Position numbers and translations under genes: made by a program
Notes under the pieces: generated by a model
Database searches by the model: none
Seen by the model: the letters and a program-made list of their open reading frames with translations, nothing else
What the model was told of the DNA's origin: nothing
DNA from: Arenivirga flava
GTDB taxonomy: Bacteria; Actinomycetota; Actinomycetes; Actinomycetales; Microbacteriaceae
Length of the DNA: 64,000 bases
NCBI RefSeq assembly: GCF_030161575.1
Contig: NZ_BSUL01000001.1
Location: 2,709,809 to 2,773,808 of the forward strand
Direction: 5' to 3'
Part shown: piece after piece, positions 18,564 to 26,209 of the stretch
Position numbering within the stretch: the stretch's first letter is position 1
Layout: each line of letters opens with the position of its first letter

Positions 18564-19046
18564 TCAGGGCGTGTAGGTCGCGACCTTGACGACCTCGACC
18601 TCGATCTGCTTGCCGTTGGGGGCGGTGTAGCTGGTGCTGTCGCCCTCCTTGACGCCGATGATGGCCTGGCCGAGCGGGCTCTGCTCGCTGAAGACCTGCA
18701 GGTCGCCGTCCGCGATCTCGCGGCTTCCGAGCAGGAAGGTGCTCTCGTCGCCGGCGATGCGGGCGGTGATGAGGCTGCCGATGCCGGCGATGCCGTTGCT
18801 CTCCGGCGCCTCGCCGACGGTGGCGTCGCGCAGCAGCGCGGTGAGCTGGCGGATGCGGGCCTCCATCTTGCCCTGCTCGTCCTTCGCAGCGTGGTAGCCG
18901 CTGTTCTCCTTGAGGTCGCCCTCCTCGCGGGCGGCCTCGATGCGCTTGGTGATCTCGGTGCGCGCCGGGCCGCTGAGCTCGTCGAGCTCGGCCTGCAGGC
19001 GGTCGAAGGCCTCCTGGGTCAGCCAGGTGACGTTGTCGTTGCTCAT
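18564..19046 (-). CDS. greA: transcription elongation factor GreA
   Basis: Rescues backtracked RNA polymerase by stimulating transcript cleavage. The 160-aa protein has the N-terminal coiled coil (about 10-75, with the acidic tip region EEGDLKENSGYHAAKDEQ) and the C-terminal globular domain with SPLGQAIIGVKEGD. The start at 19046 (MSNDNVTWLTQEAF) follows a GAGGAG site; an upstream in-frame ATG would add an unconserved basic stretch. It lies downstream of the DUF4307 gene on the same strand, but a terminator separates them. Confidence 0.95.
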   Translation of the reverse strand: MSNDNVTWLTQEAFDRLQAELDELSGPARTEITKRIEAAREEGDLKENSGYHAAKDEQGKMEARIRQLTALLRDATVGEAPESNGIAGIGSLITARIAGDESTFLLGSREIADGDLQVFSEQSPLGQAIIGVKEGDSTSYTAPNGKQIEVEVVKVATYTP

Positions 19047-19091
19047 GGTGATGCTCCTCACAGCGCGACCGCGTCGTCCGCGTGCGCTGAC

Positions 19092-19124
19092 CAAAGAAGA
19101 GGACCGGTCGAATCCGACCGGTCC
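19092..19124 (-). terminator. rho-independent terminator of the DUF4307 gene
   Basis: On the minus strand GGACCGGTCG, loop GATT and CGACCGGTCC are followed by TCTTCTTT. The 10-bp stem with a T-rich tail lies 19 nt after the DUF4307 stop and before greA. Confidence 0.82.
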
Positions 19125-19142
19125 GCGGGTTGATCCTTCAGG

Positions 19143-19544
19143 CTACGGCAGCCAGCACCGGTAGATCAAGGCCGTGTTGGCCGGCGCGGTGGTGCGCAGC
19201 GACTCCTGCAGCACCCTCGTGTACCGATCCGAGGCGGGCACGTCCACGACCTTCCAGCCGACGATGCCGTGCCGCTCGTCGAGGGCCTGCACGGCGCAGG
19301 ACGTGTCGGTGCCGGGGGCCACGGAGAGCTCGAAGGTGATCGACGACTCGCGGTCGGTCGAGACGTGCGCGATGTCGCGCACCTCCATGGTGGGGGAGGT
19401 GCCGTCGAAGGCGACCCAGACGACCCACACGAGGGCGGCGAGGATGATGGCTCCGCCGGCGCCGAAGCCGATCAGCCGGTTGGTGCGACGATCGCGGGCG
19501 GTGCGGCCGTAGCGGCTCTCGAGCGTGGGGCTCGGCTCGGTCAC
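19143..19544 (-). CDS. DUF4307 family membrane protein
   Basis: A 133-aa protein with a cytosolic N-terminus (RYGRTARDRRTNR), one membrane helix (about residues 25-46) and an extracytoplasmic domain with two Cys (TSCAVQALD and YRCWLP at the very end) that could form a disulfide. The pattern matches DUF4307, of unknown function, whose mycobacterial member (Rv1081c) also lies next to greA. It is divergent from the small membrane protein gene at 19609. Confidence 0.8.
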   Translation of the reverse strand: MTEPSPTLESRYGRTARDRRTNRLIGFGAGGAIILAALVWVVWVAFDGTSPTMEVRDIAHVSTDRESSITFELSVAPGTDTSCAVQALDERHGIVGWKVVDVPASDRYTRVLQESLRTTAPANTALIYRCWLP

Positions 19545-19608
19545 TGCGCATCCTCGAGGGTTAGGGTTGAGCCCTCAGTGTACGACCCACACCCCCGGAG
19601 CCCGCCGC

Positions 19609-19857
19609 ATGCACCCGATCGCCGTCCTCGCGGCATTCCCCACTCCGACCACGAGCCCCGGCTTCGACGAGAACACCGTCACCCCGGGCGTGCAGGGCTT
19701 CTTCGCGATCTTCCTGCTCGCCGTCGCCGTGGTGCTGCTCGCGGTCAGCATGGTGCGCCGCATCCGCCGTGTGCGCTACCGGGAGGACGTGCGCCTGCGC
19801 CTCGAGGCCGAGGCGGCCGAGGACGACTCGACGCGTCGGGACGAGCAGCAGGGCTGA
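19609..19857 (+). CDS. small single-pass membrane protein (Rv1083-like position)
   Basis: An 82-aa protein with one strong membrane helix (about residues 29-50) followed by a basic stretch (RRIRRVRYRED) and an acidic tail. The ATG at 19609 is chosen for the GGAG at 19597-19600. I cannot assign a function. Its place between DUF4307 and hemolysin III corresponds to Rv1083 in the mycobacterial order, where the mycothiol conjugate amidase gene mca lies next to it. Mca is absent here. Confidence 0.65.
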   Translation: MHPIAVLAAFPTPTTSPGFDENTVTPGVQGFFAIFLLAVAVVLLAVSMVRRIRRVRYREDVRLRLEAEAAEDDSTRRDEQQG

Positions 19858-19888
19858 GCCGGGCGCGCGCCGCGACCGCGCTGACGGC

Positions 19889-19925
19889 CGAGCGGATGCG
19901 GTGCGCAGCATCGCGCATCCGCTCG
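19889..19925. terminator. hairpin between convergent genes at 19857 and 19939
   Basis: CGAGCGGATGCG (19889-19900) and its exact complement CGCATCCGCTCG (19914-19925) with a 13-nt loop. It lies between two convergent genes and contains the iterated GCGGATGC motif in both arms. There is no clear T-run. Confidence 0.6.
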
Positions 19926-19938
19926 CTCGGATCGCGGC

Positions 19939-20691
19939 TCAGCCGCCGTGGTAGGCCGGCTCGATCGCGATGAGCAGGATTGCCGTCCAGTGGCAGAGGA
20001 ACGCGAGCACCGTCGCGGTGTGGAACAGCTCGTGGAAGCCGAAGACGCCCGGCACCGGGTTCGGGCGCTTGAAGCCGTAGAACACCGCGCCCGTCGTGTA
20101 GAGCAGCCCGCCCACGATGACGAGCACCATGGTGGCGGGGTTCGCGTCGAAGAGATCGACCATGTACATGACGGCGGCCCAGCCGAGCAGCACGTAGAGC
20201 GGCGTGTAGAGCCAGCGCGGCGCGCCGGTCCAGAAGATGCGGAAGCCGATGCCGAGCGCGGCGCCGGACCAGACGAGCGCGAGCAGCAGCATGCCCTTCT
20301 CAGGCGGCAGCGCGAGCACGCCGAGCGGCGTGTAGGTGCCGGCGATGAGCAGGAAGATGTTCGAGTGGTCGAGGCGGCGGAAGAGCTGCTTGGTCTTCGG
20401 CTTCCAGTCGATGCGGTGGTAGAGCGCCGAGATGCCGAACAGCAGCATCGAGGTGGCCGTGAACACCGCGGAGGCCAGCTTGGCGGCGGTGCCGTCGGCG
20501 AGCACGATGAGCACGATGCCGGCCGCGACCGCGACGGGGAAGGTGCCGGCGTGCAGCCATCCGCGCCAGGTCGGCTTGACCTCCTTCGCGGGCGTCGAGA
20601 GCGCCTCGTCGAGCAGCGGGAGGTGGGGCAGGTCCGCGGCCGGCTCGGCCTCCGCGCGCTGAGCGGATGGGCGGTCGTCGGGCCGGGACAT
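19939..20691 (-). CDS. hemolysin III / PAQR family membrane protein
   Basis: Membrane protein of 250 aa with seven predicted helices after a cytosolic N-terminus of about 45 residues. The PAQR metal-site pattern is visible: ISALYHRIDW, RRLDHSNIFLLIAGTYTP and the C-terminal GFHELFHTATV with the conserved HxxxH. Members (YqfA, TrhA) are thought to be involved in membrane-lipid balance rather than haemolysis. The start follows a TACACT hexamer at the leaderless distance. It is divergent from uppS, the same neighbour pair as Rv1085c-Rv1086. Confidence 0.88.
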   Translation of the reverse strand: MSRPDDRPSAQRAEAEPAADLPHLPLLDEALSTPAKEVKPTWRGWLHAGTFPVAVAAGIVLIVLADGTAAKLASAVFTATSMLLFGISALYHRIDWKPKTKQLFRRLDHSNIFLLIAGTYTPLGVLALPPEKGMLLLALVWSGAALGIGFRIFWTGAPRWLYTPLYVLLGWAAVMYMVDLFDANPATMVLVIVGGLLYTTGAVFYGFKRPNPVPGVFGFHELFHTATVLAFLCHWTAILLIAIEPAYHGG

Positions 20692-20697
20692 GGCGCC

Positions 20698-20703
20698 AGT
20701 GTA
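20698..20703 (-). promoter_or_regulatory. -10 hexamer TACACT, leaderless promoter of the hemolysin III gene
   Basis: On the minus strand TACACT ends 6 nt before the ATG at 20691. It faces the uppS -10 hexamer 38 bp away. Confidence 0.6.
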
Positions 20704-20740
20704 CGGGAGCGGCAGAGCCCCTCGGCCGGGGTCGATGGGC

Positions 20741-20746
20741 TAGCGT
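20741..20746 (+). promoter_or_regulatory. -10 hexamer TAGCGT, leaderless promoter of uppS
   Basis: TAGCGT ends 6 nt before the GTG at 20753. No ribosome binding site is present. Confidence 0.6.
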
Positions 20747-20752
20747 GAGCCC

Positions 20753-21538
20753 GTGCCGAACCGCCGCGACCCCGGATTCAGGGGCCTCCTGTACCGGCTC
20801 TACCTGCGTCGTCTGCGCCACGCGCTGACCGGCCAGAGCCGGCCCCACCACGTCGCCATGATCATCGACGGCAACCGTCGCTGGGCGCGTCTGCAGGCGC
20901 TCGAGACCGCGGCGCACGGGCATCGCGCCGGCGCCGCGAAGATGCGCGAGTTCCTCGAATGGTGCGAGCAGCTCGATGTGAACGTCGTCACCCTGTACCT
21001 GCTCTCGGTCGACAACCTCTCCTCCCGGGAGAGCGCCGAGCTCGGCGAGCTCTGCGAGATCATCGCCGACCTGGCGGAGGAGCTCTCGCACGTGCGCGGC
21101 TGGCGGGTGCAGCACGTCGGATCGGGCGAGGGCCTGCCCGAGCCGCTGGCGCTCGCCCTCGAGGCGGCGGAGTCGCGCACCACCGGCAACGGCGGTCTGC
21201 ACGTCAACCTCGCGGTGGGCTACGGCGGGCGGCGCGAGATCGTCGACGCGATGCGCGCCATCGTCGATCACCACGGCCGCGAGGGCGGCAGCCTCGAGGA
21301 TCTCGCCGAGCGCCTCACCCCGGAGCTCATCGGCGAGCACCTCTACACGGGAGGGCAGCCCGATCCGGATCTCGTGATCCGCACCTCCGGCGAGCAGCGG
21401 CTCAGCGACTTCATGCTCTGGCAGAGCGCGCACAGCGAGTTCTACTTCATGGAGGCGCTGGGGCCGGACATGCGGGAGGTCGACTTCCTTCGCGCCCTGC
21501 GCGACTTCGCGCGCCGCAACCGGCGCTTCGGCGGCTGA
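20753..21538 (+). CDS. uppS: isoprenyl (cis-prenyl) diphosphate synthase
   Basis: Adds isopentenyl units in cis configuration to make the lipid carrier for cell-wall precursors, or its Z-farnesyl intermediate. The 261-aa protein has the catalytic Asp39 in MIIDGNRRWAR, the YLLSVDNLSSR helix and the C-terminal signature DPDLVIRTSGEQRLSDFMLWQSAHSEFYF (split here by length only). It is the counterpart of Rv1086, which makes Z-farnesyl diphosphate, so chain length is not certain. GTG start at the leaderless distance. Confidence 0.92.
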   Translation: MPNRRDPGFRGLLYRLYLRRLRHALTGQSRPHHVAMIIDGNRRWARLQALETAAHGHRAGAAKMREFLEWCEQLDVNVVTLYLLSVDNLSSRESAELGELCEIIADLAEELSHVRGWRVQHVGSGEGLPEPLALALEAAESRTTGNGGLHVNLAVGYGGRREIVDAMRAIVDHHGREGGSLEDLAERLTPELIGEHLYTGGQPDPDLVIRTSGEQRLSDFMLWQSAHSEFYFMEALGPDMREVDFLRALRDFARRNRRFGG

Positions 21539-21593
21539 TCGCCTCGCACCTCCGTCCCGGACGTTCCCCGGGCGGCGGTGGGAGACTCTCGGC

Positions 21594-22720
21594 ATGACCA
21601 CGATCGAGGAGTACGCGGGCGGTTTCGACGACGACCCGGGCTACCTGGACTTCGCGGGCTTCGGTCCGCTCGCCGTGGCGGCCGTCGCCGAGCAGGCCGC
21701 GTGGGACGAGCTGCTGCGCCGGGGCCGGCACGGGAGCCTCGACGCGCTGCACCGGCAGGACGTCCGGATGCGCGCGGCCGCGTCCGCCCTGACCGGCTTC
21801 CGGCCCGACCAGATCAGCTTCCAGCAGAGCACCACCTCGGGGCTCATGCACGCGATGTTCGGGTTCACCGGCGGCGTCGCGCTCGGCGCGGGGAGTTCCC
21901 GAGCGTGCGGATCGCGATCGCCCGGGCCGCCGAGCACCTGGGCGGCATCGTGCCGCTGTGGATCGCCGAGCAGTACGGCCAGATCACGCCCGGCACGATC
22001 CGCGAGCAGCTCACCACCACGACCCGGGCGGTCGTCGTGAGCCTGGTCGACTACCGCACCGGTGCCGTCACCGACATCGAGGGCGTGCGGCAGGTGATCG
22101 GCGACCGGCTGCTGATCGTCGATGCCGTGCAGGGCTTCGGCGTGGTGGATGCGCCCTACGAGCTGGCGGACGTCGTGGCGACGGGCGGCCGCAAGTGGCT
22201 GCGCGCCGGGCACGGCACGGGGCTGCTCGCGCTGAGCGACCGCGCGCTCGACGAGCTGCGCCCCGTCTTCTCGGGCTGGAACCGGCTCGAGTTCGTGCCC
22301 GGGCAGGACCTCGCCCTCACCGCGCCCGGCGCCGCCGGGTTCCAGGTGGGCACCCCCGAGCCGGTCGCCGAGGCGCGCCTGGCTGCGGTGCTCGAATCGC
22401 TGGCGGAGGTCGGCGTGGGCGCGGTGCAGGCCGCCGTGCTCGAGCGCTCCGCTCGGCTCATCGCCCTCGCCGACGAGTTCGGCGTGCCCGTCGTCTCGCC
22501 GCGCAGCGAGGTCGAACGCGCCGGCATCGTCGTGCTCGACCCCGGCGCGGAGCGGCTCGCCGCGCTCACCGCCGCCCTGCACAACCAGGGCGTGACGGTC
22601 ACCGTGCGCGACGGCCGCGTGCGCCTCTCCGCGCACGTGAGCACCGGCGAGGAGACCTTCGGCATGCTGCGGGATGCGCTGCGCGGATACGCGGCGTCGC
22701 TCGCGATCGGCGGCCGTTGA
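21594..22720 (+). pseudogene. class V aminotransferase-fold PLP enzyme, broken by one frameshift
   Basis: The N-terminal part (21594 to about 21893, FAGFGPLAVAAV ... FQQSTTSGLMHAMFGFTGG) and the rest (from EFPSVRIAIARAAEHLGG to 22720) lie in different frames. Adding one G to the GGGG at 21887-21890 joins them into one protein of about 375 aa reading GVALGAGEFPSVR. The PLP lysine is in ATGGRKWLRAG and the cofactor Asp in LIVDAVQGFG. The family includes cysteine desulfurases and isopenicillin-N-epimerase-like enzymes; the substrate is unknown. The break is probably a sequencing error (three other genes here show the same), but as given the gene is disrupted. Confidence 0.75.
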
Positions 22721-22805
22721 CCGGGCGTTCCGGTGACGGCGGGCGAATTCATCCGATCGTAACGAGCGCTGGCGCGTCGGCGTCCGGCGATGTCCGCGGC
22801 AGGGC

Positions 22806-22811
22806 GTAGCG
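22806..22811 (+). promoter_or_regulatory. -10 hexamer TAGCGT upstream of the PIN-PhoH gene
   Basis: TAGCGT in the 213-nt gap before the PhoH gene would give a leader of about 115 nt. No -35 is obvious, so this rests on the hexamer alone. Confidence 0.35.
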
Positions 22812-22933
22812 TCGCATCCATCAGGCAGGGTGCCTGGTCGAGACGGCCACGCAAGTTCATCTCGATACGCCCCGTGGTCGTCAGGATGACCGGTTCCGGG
22901 ATGCGGACTCCGCTCCCCGGGAAGGGAGCGGTT

Positions 22934-24298
22934 GTGTCCGAGCTCGAGAAGTCCACCACCCGAATCCAGGAGATCGGCGGGGCTTCGAGCCCGATCGCCG
23001 CGCAGACCGCCGAGCGCACCTACGTGCTCGACACCTCGGTGCTGCTCTCCGACCCGCGCGCGATCTACCGCTTCGCGGAGCACTCGGTGGTGCTGCCCGT
23101 CATCGTCGTCACCGAGCTCGAGGCCAAGCGCCACGACCCCGAGATCGGCTACTTCGCCCGCCAGGCCCTGCGGCTGCTGGACGAGCTGCGCGTGGAGCAC
23201 GGCCGCCTCGACGCCCCCATCGAGGTCGGCGACGGCGGCAGCCTGCGCGTCGAGCTCAACCACTCCAACATGACGGTGCTGCCGAGCGGGCTGCAGCTGA
23301 ACGACAACGACTCCCGCATCCTCGCCGTGGCGCTGAACCTGGCGCACGAGGGCTTCGCCGTCACCGTCGTCTCGAAGGACCTGCCCCTGCGCGTCAAGGC
23401 CTCCTCGATCGGCCTGGCGGCCGAGGAGTACCGCGCCGAGCTGGCGGTGGAGAGCGGATGGACCGGCCTCGGCGAGGTGCACCTCAGCGCGGAGCGCATG
23501 GCCGACTTCTACGAGCGCGACGCGCTGCCGCTGCCGGAGGGCGAGCACTTCCCGATCAATACCGGCCTGGTCGTGCAGTCGGACCGCGGATCGGCGCTCG
23601 CCCGGGTGACCTCGCTGGGGCGGATGAGCATGGTGCGCGGCGACCGCGAGGTCTTCGGCCTGCGCGGCCGCAGCGCCGAGCAGCGGCTCGCCATCGACCT
23701 GCTGCTCGACCGCGAGGTGGGCATCGTGTCGCTCGGCGGCAGCGCCGGCACCGGCAAGAGCGCCCTCGCGCTGTGCGCCGCGCTCGAGGCGGTGCTCGAG
23801 CAGCAGCAGCACAAGAAGATCATGGTGTTCCGGCCGCTCTACGCGGTGGGCGGCCAGGAGCTCGGCTTCCTGCCCGGCGACGCGCAGGAGAAGATGAACC
23901 CCTGGGCGCAGGCGGTGTTCGACACGCTCGGCGCGGTCGTCAGCGACAACGTGCTCGAGGAGGTCATCGAGCGGGGCATCCTCGAGGTGCTGCCGCTCAC
24001 CCACATCCGCGGTCGCTCGCTGCACGACGCCTTCGTGATCGTCGACGAGGCGCAGTCGCTCGAGCGGAACGTGCTGCTCACCGTGCTCAGCCGCATCGGC
24101 CAGAACTCGCGCGTCGTGCTCACCCACGACGTCGCCCAGCGCGACAACCTGCGGGTCGGGCGGCACGACGGCATCGCGAGCGTCATCGAGACGCTGAAGG
24201 GGCACGCCCTCTTCGGTCACGTGACCCTGACCCGGTCCGAGCGCAGCGCGATCGCCGCCCTGGTGACCGGGTTGCTGGAGGGCGGCGACATCGCCTGA
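22934..24298 (+). CDS. PIN domain - PhoH ATPase fusion (PhoH2-type)
   Basis: A 454-aa protein. Residues about 30-160 form a PIN RNase domain ([37 protein letters not shown] and [12 protein letters not shown] carry the acidic residues). The C-terminal PhoH ATPase has Walker [12 protein letters not shown] and Walker [12 protein letters not shown]. Mycobacterial PhoH2 of the same architecture is a sequence-specific RNA helicase-RNase. GTG 22934 is chosen because GGGAAGGGAG lies just before it; the frame is open further up to 22790. A terminator hairpin follows. Confidence 0.88.
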   Translation: MSELEKSTTRIQEIGGASSPIAAQTAERTYVLDTSVLLSDPRAIYRFAEHSVVLPVIVVTELEAKRHDPEIGYFARQALRLLDELRVEHGRLDAPIEVGDGGSLRVELNHSNMTVLPSGLQLNDNDSRILAVALNLAHEGFAVTVVSKDLPLRVKASSIGLAAEEYRAELAVESGWTGLGEVHLSAERMADFYERDALPLPEGEHFPINTGLVVQSDRGSALARVTSLGRMSMVRGDREVFGLRGRSAEQRLAIDLLLDREVGIVSLGGSAGTGKSALALCAALEAVLEQQQHKKIMVFRPLYAVGGQELGFLPGDAQEKMNPWAQAVFDTLGAVVSDNVLEEVIERGILEVLPLTHIRGRSLHDAFVIVDEAQSLERNVLLTVLSRIGQNSRVVLTHDVAQRDNLRVGRHDGIASVIETLKGHALFGHVTLTRSERSAIAALVTGLLEGGDIA

Positions 24299-24319
24299 TC
24301 CCGAGCCGACGGGCTCGCG

Positions 24320-24354
24320 GGGCAGCCCTCCGGCACGACGCCGGAGGGCTGCCC
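24320..24354 (+). terminator. terminator after the PIN-PhoH gene
   Basis: GGGCAGCCCTCCGGC (24320-24334), loop ACGAC and an exact 15-nt complement (24340-24354), starting 21 nt after the PhoH stop. Confidence 0.75.
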
Positions 24355-24396
24355 TGCACGTTGTGGAGACGGCGGATGCGGCGCGCCGATCGCGCC

Positions 24397-24402
24397 TAGC
24401 CT
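24397..24402 (+). promoter_or_regulatory. -10 hexamer TAGCCT, leaderless promoter of the prepilin peptidase gene
   Basis: TAGCCT ends 6 nt before the ATG at 24409. Confidence 0.55.
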
Positions 24403-24408
24403 CTCGGC

Positions 24409-25022
24409 ATGAGCGCAGCGCCACCGTTCCCCGCCGCGGACGGGGGTCGGCGGGCGTCCCGTCCCGTGCCGGCCCCGCGCTCCCGGCCTGCCGGGGACGA
24501 GCGGATGGGCGCGGCGGCACTCCTCGTCGCCTCCGCGCTCGCCGCCTCCGCGCTGCTCGCGCTGGGCGGGCGGGGCGCCCTCGTGCCCGCCCTGCACCTC
24601 GCCGCGGTCACGCCGCTGCTCTGGCGCACCGACGTGCGCGAGCACCGGCTGCCCAACCGGCTCCTGCTGCCGAACCTCGCCCTGGCGCTGGCCGCGGCGC
24701 TCGCGGCGGGGGCGCTCGGCGACTGGACGCCCCTGCTCGCGGGCTTCGTCAGCGGCGGCGTGCTCATCGCGCTGAGCCTGGCCGGCGGGCTCGGCATGGG
24801 CGACGCGAAGCTCGGCGCCGCCCTCGCGCTGCTGCTCGGAGCGCTCGGCGCGGAGGCCGTGGCGCTGGCGATGCTCCTCGCGCTGCTCGGCGGCGGGGCC
24901 GCCAGCCTGATCGGTCTGCTCGTCCGGCGGCTGCGCCGGGGCAGGCCATCGCCTTCGGGCCGTTCCTGCTCGCCGGGGCGTGGGCGGTGCTGGGGATGCA
25001 GGCGCTGGCGGCGCTGCGCTGA
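24409..25022 (+). pseudogene. A24-type prepilin peptidase, broken near its 3' end by one frameshift
   Basis: Aspartic membrane protease that would cleave type IV prepilins or Flp pilins. Both catalytic aspartates are present: TDVREHRLPN and GMGDAKL. About six membrane helices are seen. The frame changes in the GGGG at 24938-24941: adding one G turns the end into RRLRRGQAIAFGPFLLAGAW...ALR and stop at 25022, matching the family's GPFL ending. As written, the first frame runs on into the next gene and would give a false 498-aa fusion. There are no type IV pilus genes beside it in the window. Confidence 0.78.
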
Positions 25023-25074
25023 GCGGACGACCGCATCCGCTCGACCGGCGGCGTCACACGGGCTGCGGCGCTCG

Positions 25075-25080
25075 TACGAT
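25075..25080 (+). promoter_or_regulatory. -10 hexamer TACGAT, leaderless promoter of the methyltransferase gene
   Basis: TACGAT ends 6 nt before the GTG at 25087; another in-frame GTG directly follows the hexamer at 25081. Confidence 0.5.
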
Positions 25081-25086
25081 GTGGTC

Positions 25087-25905
25087 GTGACCAATCCCAG
25101 CCCCGCCGACCAGCAGTACCTGCACGGCCACCACGAGAGCGTGCTGCGCGTGCACGCCCGCCGCACCGTCGAGAACTCGGCCGCCTACCTCGCGCCGCAC
25201 CTCAGTCCCGAGCTGCACCTGCTCGACGTGGGCAGCGGCCCCGGCACGATCACGAAGGACTTCGCCCGCCGGCTGCACGCCGGTCGGGTGGTGGGCATCG
25301 ACGCCGGCGCGGAGATCGTGGCGCGCACGCAGGCCGAGGCGCTCGCCGAGGGGCTGACGAACCTCGAGTACCGCACCGGCGACGTCTACGCCCTCGACTT
25401 CGCGGACGACACCTTCGACGTGGTGCACGCGCACCAGGTGATGCAGTACATGGCCGACCCGATCGCCGCGCTGCGCGAGATGCGGCGCGTGACCAAGCCC
25501 GGCGGGCTCGTGGCGGTGCGCGACGTCGACTACGGCGGCGTGCGCTGGTTCCCGTGGATCGACGGCATCGAGGAGTGGCGCGACCTGTACGAGAAGGTGG
25601 CGCGGCGCGGCGGCGGCGAGCCCGACGCCGGCCCGCAGCTGCTCGACTGGGCGCTGCGCGCCGGCTTCGAGGACGTGACGGCGACCGCGACGATCTGGTG
25701 CTTCGCCGACCCGGCGGAGCGGGAGTGGTGGGGCGGCAGCTGGGCGGACCGCGCCCTGCACTCCGACTTCGCCCGCCAGGCCGTCGAGTGGGGACTCGCG
25801 AGCACCGACGACCTGCAGCGCATCTCGGACGCCTGGCGCGAGTGGACGGCGGCGCCGAACGGCCTGTTCAACATGCCGCACAACGAGATCCTCGCCCGGG
25901 CCTAG
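25087..25905 (+). CDS. class I SAM-dependent methyltransferase
   Basis: A 272-aa cytosolic protein with the Rossmann methyltransferase motifs in order: motif I LLDVGSGPGTIT (about residues 46-57), the acidic end of strand 2 VVGIDAGAEIV, motif II/III TGDVYALDFADDTFDVVHAHQVMQY and motif post-III VTKPGGLVAVRDVDY. It resembles the UbiE/Methyltransf_11 group, but the substrate cannot be told. The frame is continuous with the preceding frameshifted gene, which hides the true start; GTG 25087 is chosen from the leaderless promoter and because the methyltransferase fold begins there. Confidence 0.85.
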   Translation: MTNPSPADQQYLHGHHESVLRVHARRTVENSAAYLAPHLSPELHLLDVGSGPGTITKDFARRLHAGRVVGIDAGAEIVARTQAEALAEGLTNLEYRTGDVYALDFADDTFDVVHAHQVMQYMADPIAALREMRRVTKPGGLVAVRDVDYGGVRWFPWIDGIEEWRDLYEKVARRGGGEPDAGPQLLDWALRAGFEDVTATATIWCFADPAEREWWGGSWADRALHSDFARQAVEWGLASTDDLQRISDAWREWTAAPNGLFNMPHNEILARA

Positions 25906-25915
25906 CCCGAGCACG

Positions 25916-25951
25916 GCGGAGGGCCGCACCCCGTGGGGAGCGGCCCTCCGC
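25916..25951. terminator. terminator between the methyltransferase gene and the valS-linked gene
   Basis: GCGGAGGGCCGC (25916-25927) and GCGGCCCTCCGC (25940-25951) with a 12-nt loop, between convergent genes. Confidence 0.75.
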
Positions 25952-25960
25952 GTCTGCAGC

Positions 25961-26209
25961 TCAGTCCTGCGGTTCCACGACCACGGCGAGGTCGCGGGCC
26001 TCGTCGTAGCGGATGCTCGTGCCGTCGTCGAGGTCGACGATCGGCCGGCCCTCGAGCCAGGTCAGCGTCCAGCGCCAGCCGTCGGTCGAGTGGCCGGCCG
26101 CGCGGTACTCCGCGAGCTCCGCCTCGACGCCGCGGACAGCCTTGACGACCGCCTCGGGCAGCTGGGCCGGCGGGGTCGCGTCGAGCGCCCAGCGCGTGCC
26201 GAGCTGCAT
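25961..26209 (-). CDS. hypothetical 82-aa protein translationally coupled to valS
   Basis: Its ATG overlaps the valS stop (ATGA), so it should be translated by reinitiation after valS. The protein (MQLGTRWALDATPPAQLPEA...) has Trp- and Asp-rich strands (GWRWTLTWLEGRPIVDLDDG) and no membrane helix or known motif that I recognise. The coupling suggests a role next to aminoacylation or simply a conserved operon partner; this is inference. Confidence 0.7.
   Translation of the reverse strand: MQLGTRWALDATPPAQLPEAVVKAVRGVEAELAEYRAAGHSTDGWRWTLTWLEGRPIVDLDDGTSIRYDEARDLAVVVEPQD

Noticed and set aside
24409-25905. A single 498-aa fusion of prepilin peptidase and methyltransferase
   Set aside because: The fusion only arises from the frameshift at 24938-24941. 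The peptidase's own C-terminus is in another frame ending at 25022, and the methyltransferase has its own leaderless promoter and GTG.
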